Below are positions 6,936 to 7,678 of a stretch of DNA of 7,678 bases, one piece after another. Numbering within the stretch: the first letter of the stretch is position 1; each line of letters opens with the position of its first letter. The notes below the pieces were generated by a model. It ran no database searches. It had not been told where the DNA came from and was given only the letters and a program-made list of their open reading frames with translations. The translations under genes were made by a program, and so were the position numbers. The stretch covers positions 1 to 7,678 of the forward strand of contig CAJXHW010000083.1 in assembly GCA_913054565.1 (NCBI GenBank). Reading direction: 5' to 3'. The stretch is from an uncultured Kordia sp. (GTDB lineage Bacteria > Bacteroidota > Bacteroidia > Flavobacteriales > Flavobacteriaceae).

Positions 6936-7397
6936 GATATTTGATGTTTTCTTTTTGGTGTTTAAAAATTTGAAGATGTAGTTTTCAGTAATTCAGTAAT
7001 TCCGAATCGTACCAGGGGCAAGGGTATTCTCAATTTTACTTGAGTGGTATTTCATAATATCCTTAAGTGTTTTTCCTTGATCGCTATGTTCTCCGGTATA
7101 ATGAGCTTTGATAATTTGTGCAGTAATGAGTTCACCTTTGAATTTTAAATCCTGGTAAATCTGGAATAGCTGCGCATAAACTTCATCCATATAGCTATTT
7201 ATTTGTTTGGCTTTTGCATTTGTGCCATTGACACGTTTTTTTGAGATGTTCCAGTGGTCAACGTTGACCTTGCGTTTTAAGCTGATGTTGACCCTTTTTC
7301 CGTCAACAGTAATTCGTGCGTAAATTTCTGCTTGATTGTTTTTTGCACGAGAAGTGTTTATCCAAAATAGGATTGAGAATGTTTTTGAAGATTTCAT
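6936..7397 (-). pseudogene. N-terminal remnant of a tyrosine-type site-specific integrase
   Basis: The frame starts at ATG 7397 (MKSSKTFSILFWINTSRAKN) and gives 134 residues before TGA at 6993-6995. Residues 1-90 match the Bacteroidota arm-DNA-binding domain (FSILFWINTSRAKN, AEIYARITVDGKRVNISLKR, WNISKKRVNG). Residues from about 105 begin the SAM-like core-binding domain (TLKDIMKYHSSKIENTLAPGTIRNY). After the TGA the same frame continues ITENYIFKFLNTKKKTSNI, which is what the family normally has next, so the TGA is an acquired nonsense codon. The sequence AATTACTGAATTACTG around it is a short tandem repeat. The frame is then cut at 6936 by the IS. The catalytic domain (R..H-R-Y) is absent from the window; full-length members are about 400 residues. 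The arm-binding part could still be made. It sits next to a tRNA gene, as integrases of tRNA-targeting elements do. Confidence 0.88.
7256..7307. repeat. GTTGACC sites inside the integrase gene
   Basis: GGTCAACGTTGACC (7256-7269) is a perfect 14-base palindrome made of two head-to-head GTTGACC units. A further GTTGACC lies at 7287-7293 and GTCAAC at 7302-7307. These lie in the coding frame (VNVDHW and VNISLK), so part of the pattern may come from codon content. The identical 7-mer recurs upstream of the gene. Confidence 0.5.
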
Positions 7398-7449
7398 AGT
7401 TGTACGTCTTTAAGTTAAACTTGTTTAAGACGAAAGTCAAACCAACTAT
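7396..7449. promoter_or_regulatory. Nested inverted repeats over the integrase start and leader
   Basis: The outer arms are ATAGTTG (7396-7402, overlapping the start codon) and CAACTAT (7443-7449). Inside lie CGTCTT (7405-7410) with AAGACG (7427-7432), and AAGTT-A-AACTT (7412-7422). Together they could fold the leader of the integrase mRNA into a structure that hides the ATG, or serve as binding sites for a regulator or excisionase. This is inference from symmetry only. Confidence 0.4.
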
Positions 7450-7470
7450 ACTCAGTGTTTTATGTTCTTC

Positions 7471-7521
7471 GGTCAACACGTGTTGACCGCGGAATTTATT
7501 TGTTGACCGCGAAGTGGTCAG
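7471..7521. repeat. GTTGACC site array upstream of the integrase (candidate integrase arm sites)
   Basis: GGTCAACACGTGTTGACC (7471-7488) is a perfect 18-base palindrome. Its right half continues as TGTTGACCGCG (7481-7491), repeated exactly at 7501-7511 with a 20-base period, about two helical turns. A further inverted unit, GGTCAG, sits at 7516-7521. With the sites inside the gene, the exact 7-mer GTTGACC or its complement occurs six times in about 250 bases, and I did not see it elsewhere in the window. Placement between integrase and tRNA fits arm-type binding sites for the integrase N-terminal domain. A repressor operator array is the alternative. Confidence 0.6.
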
Positions 7522-7530
7522 CAGAATTGA

Positions 7531-7552
7531 AATCATATCAAATTCTATGATT
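7531..7552. repeat. Short inverted repeat between site array and terminator
   Basis: AATCATA (7531-7537) and TATGATT (7546-7552) are perfect 7-base inverted arms around an AT-rich 8-base spacer. It could be a core-type recombinase site or part of the integrase promoter region. Support is weak. Confidence 0.25.
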
Positions 7553-7556
7553 CCCT

Positions 7557-7599
7557 AAAAACAGTGAAAGCTTGCAAAATCATAGATTTTACAAGCTTT
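7557..7599 (-). terminator. Hairpin terminator downstream of the tRNA-Arg gene
   Basis: AAAGCTTGCAAAATC (7567-7581) and GATTTTACAAGCTTT (7585-7599) form a 15-pair stem with one G-T wobble and a 3-base loop. On the minus strand it is followed by CACTG and then five Ts (7557-7561). It lies 25 bases past the tRNA 3' end in the correct orientation, so it most likely terminates the tRNA transcript and insulates the integrase from it. Confidence 0.7.
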
Positions 7600-7624
7600 T
7601 GATAAGAATTTTACTTCTTTAAAG

Positions 7625-7678
7625 TGACCTCGACAGGATTCAAACCTGTAACCTCTTGAGCCGTAATCAAGTGCGCTA
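7625..7678 (-). tRNA. tRNA-Arg (anticodon ACG), 3' part; 5' part outside window
   Basis: Read on the minus strand, the end of the D arm (TAGCGCAC) is followed by an anticodon arm CTTGA-TTACGGC-TCAAG with a perfect 5-bp stem and anticodon ACG at positions 7664-7662. Then come variable loop AGGTT, T arm ACAGG-TTTGAAT-CCTGT, and the 3' acceptor strand CGAGGTC plus discriminator A (7625). CCA is not encoded (the next bases are CTT). ACG is read as ICG and decodes CGN arginine codons. The acceptor 5' strand and most of the D arm are beyond base 7678. The gene is the probable integration target of the element whose integrase remnant lies 227 bases downstream. Confidence 0.9.

Noticed and set aside
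5663..6940. GATAT as the IS target-site duplication
   Set aside because: On the left it is separated from the IS end by GGT, and the flanks do not form one continuous reading frame when joined, so it may be chance.
7256..7521. CRISPR-like array from the repeated GTTGACC units
   Set aside because: The units are only 7-11 bases, occur in both orientations with unequal spacing, and there are no spacer-length unique segments or cas genes.
7303..7536. Minus-strand frame of 77 codons over the integrase leader
   Set aside because: It overlaps the integrase start in another frame and runs through the repeat array and nested palindromes. No family resemblance.

Overview
The window looks like a piece of a Flavobacteriaceae (Bacteroidota) chromosome. 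The evidence is the strong AT bias, the absence of clear Shine-Dalgarno sequences, a C-terminal type IX secretion (T9SS type A) sorting domain, a flavobacterial-style lipoprotein, and an integrase with the Bacteroidota-type arm-binding domain. No finer placement is possible from the sequence alone.

Left part (1-4177, + strand): a tight three-gene unit. It starts with the end of an exported M28 zinc peptidase carrying a C-terminal PDZ domain, whose start lies outside the window. Three bases later comes a kelch-like beta-propeller protein with a T9SS sorting tail, and 29 bases after that a colinear paralogue of the propeller made as a lipoprotein. The same propeller is therefore sent out by two routes beside a peptidase, which is the most interesting intact arrangement here. 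Its substrate is unknown.

Middle (4261-5235, + strand): a split YeeE/YedE-type transporter pair (YeeE half plus DUF6691-type half), each half with its conserved cysteine motif. It is probably a thiosulfate or sulfur-compound importer. It ends at a strong terminator (5289-5322) that can also serve the opposite strand.

Right part (5365-7678): a decayed integration zone. A minus-strand gene is cut off at its upstream side by an IS3-family (IS150-like) element at 5671-6935. The IS transposase is dead, with an in-frame TAA and a downstream -1 base frameshift. On the other side of the IS lies a tyrosine integrase on the minus strand, broken by an in-frame TGA and then cut by the IS end. Upstream of the integrase is a dense array of GTTGACC sites, then a terminator hairpin and the 3' part of a tRNA-Arg(ACG) gene reaching the window edge. 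The order tRNA 3' end, repeat array, integrase is that of an integrative element that used this tRNA as its target. The two IS flanks do not rejoin into one reading frame and show no matching target duplication, so a deletion or rearrangement has probably removed most of the element or joined unrelated sequence.
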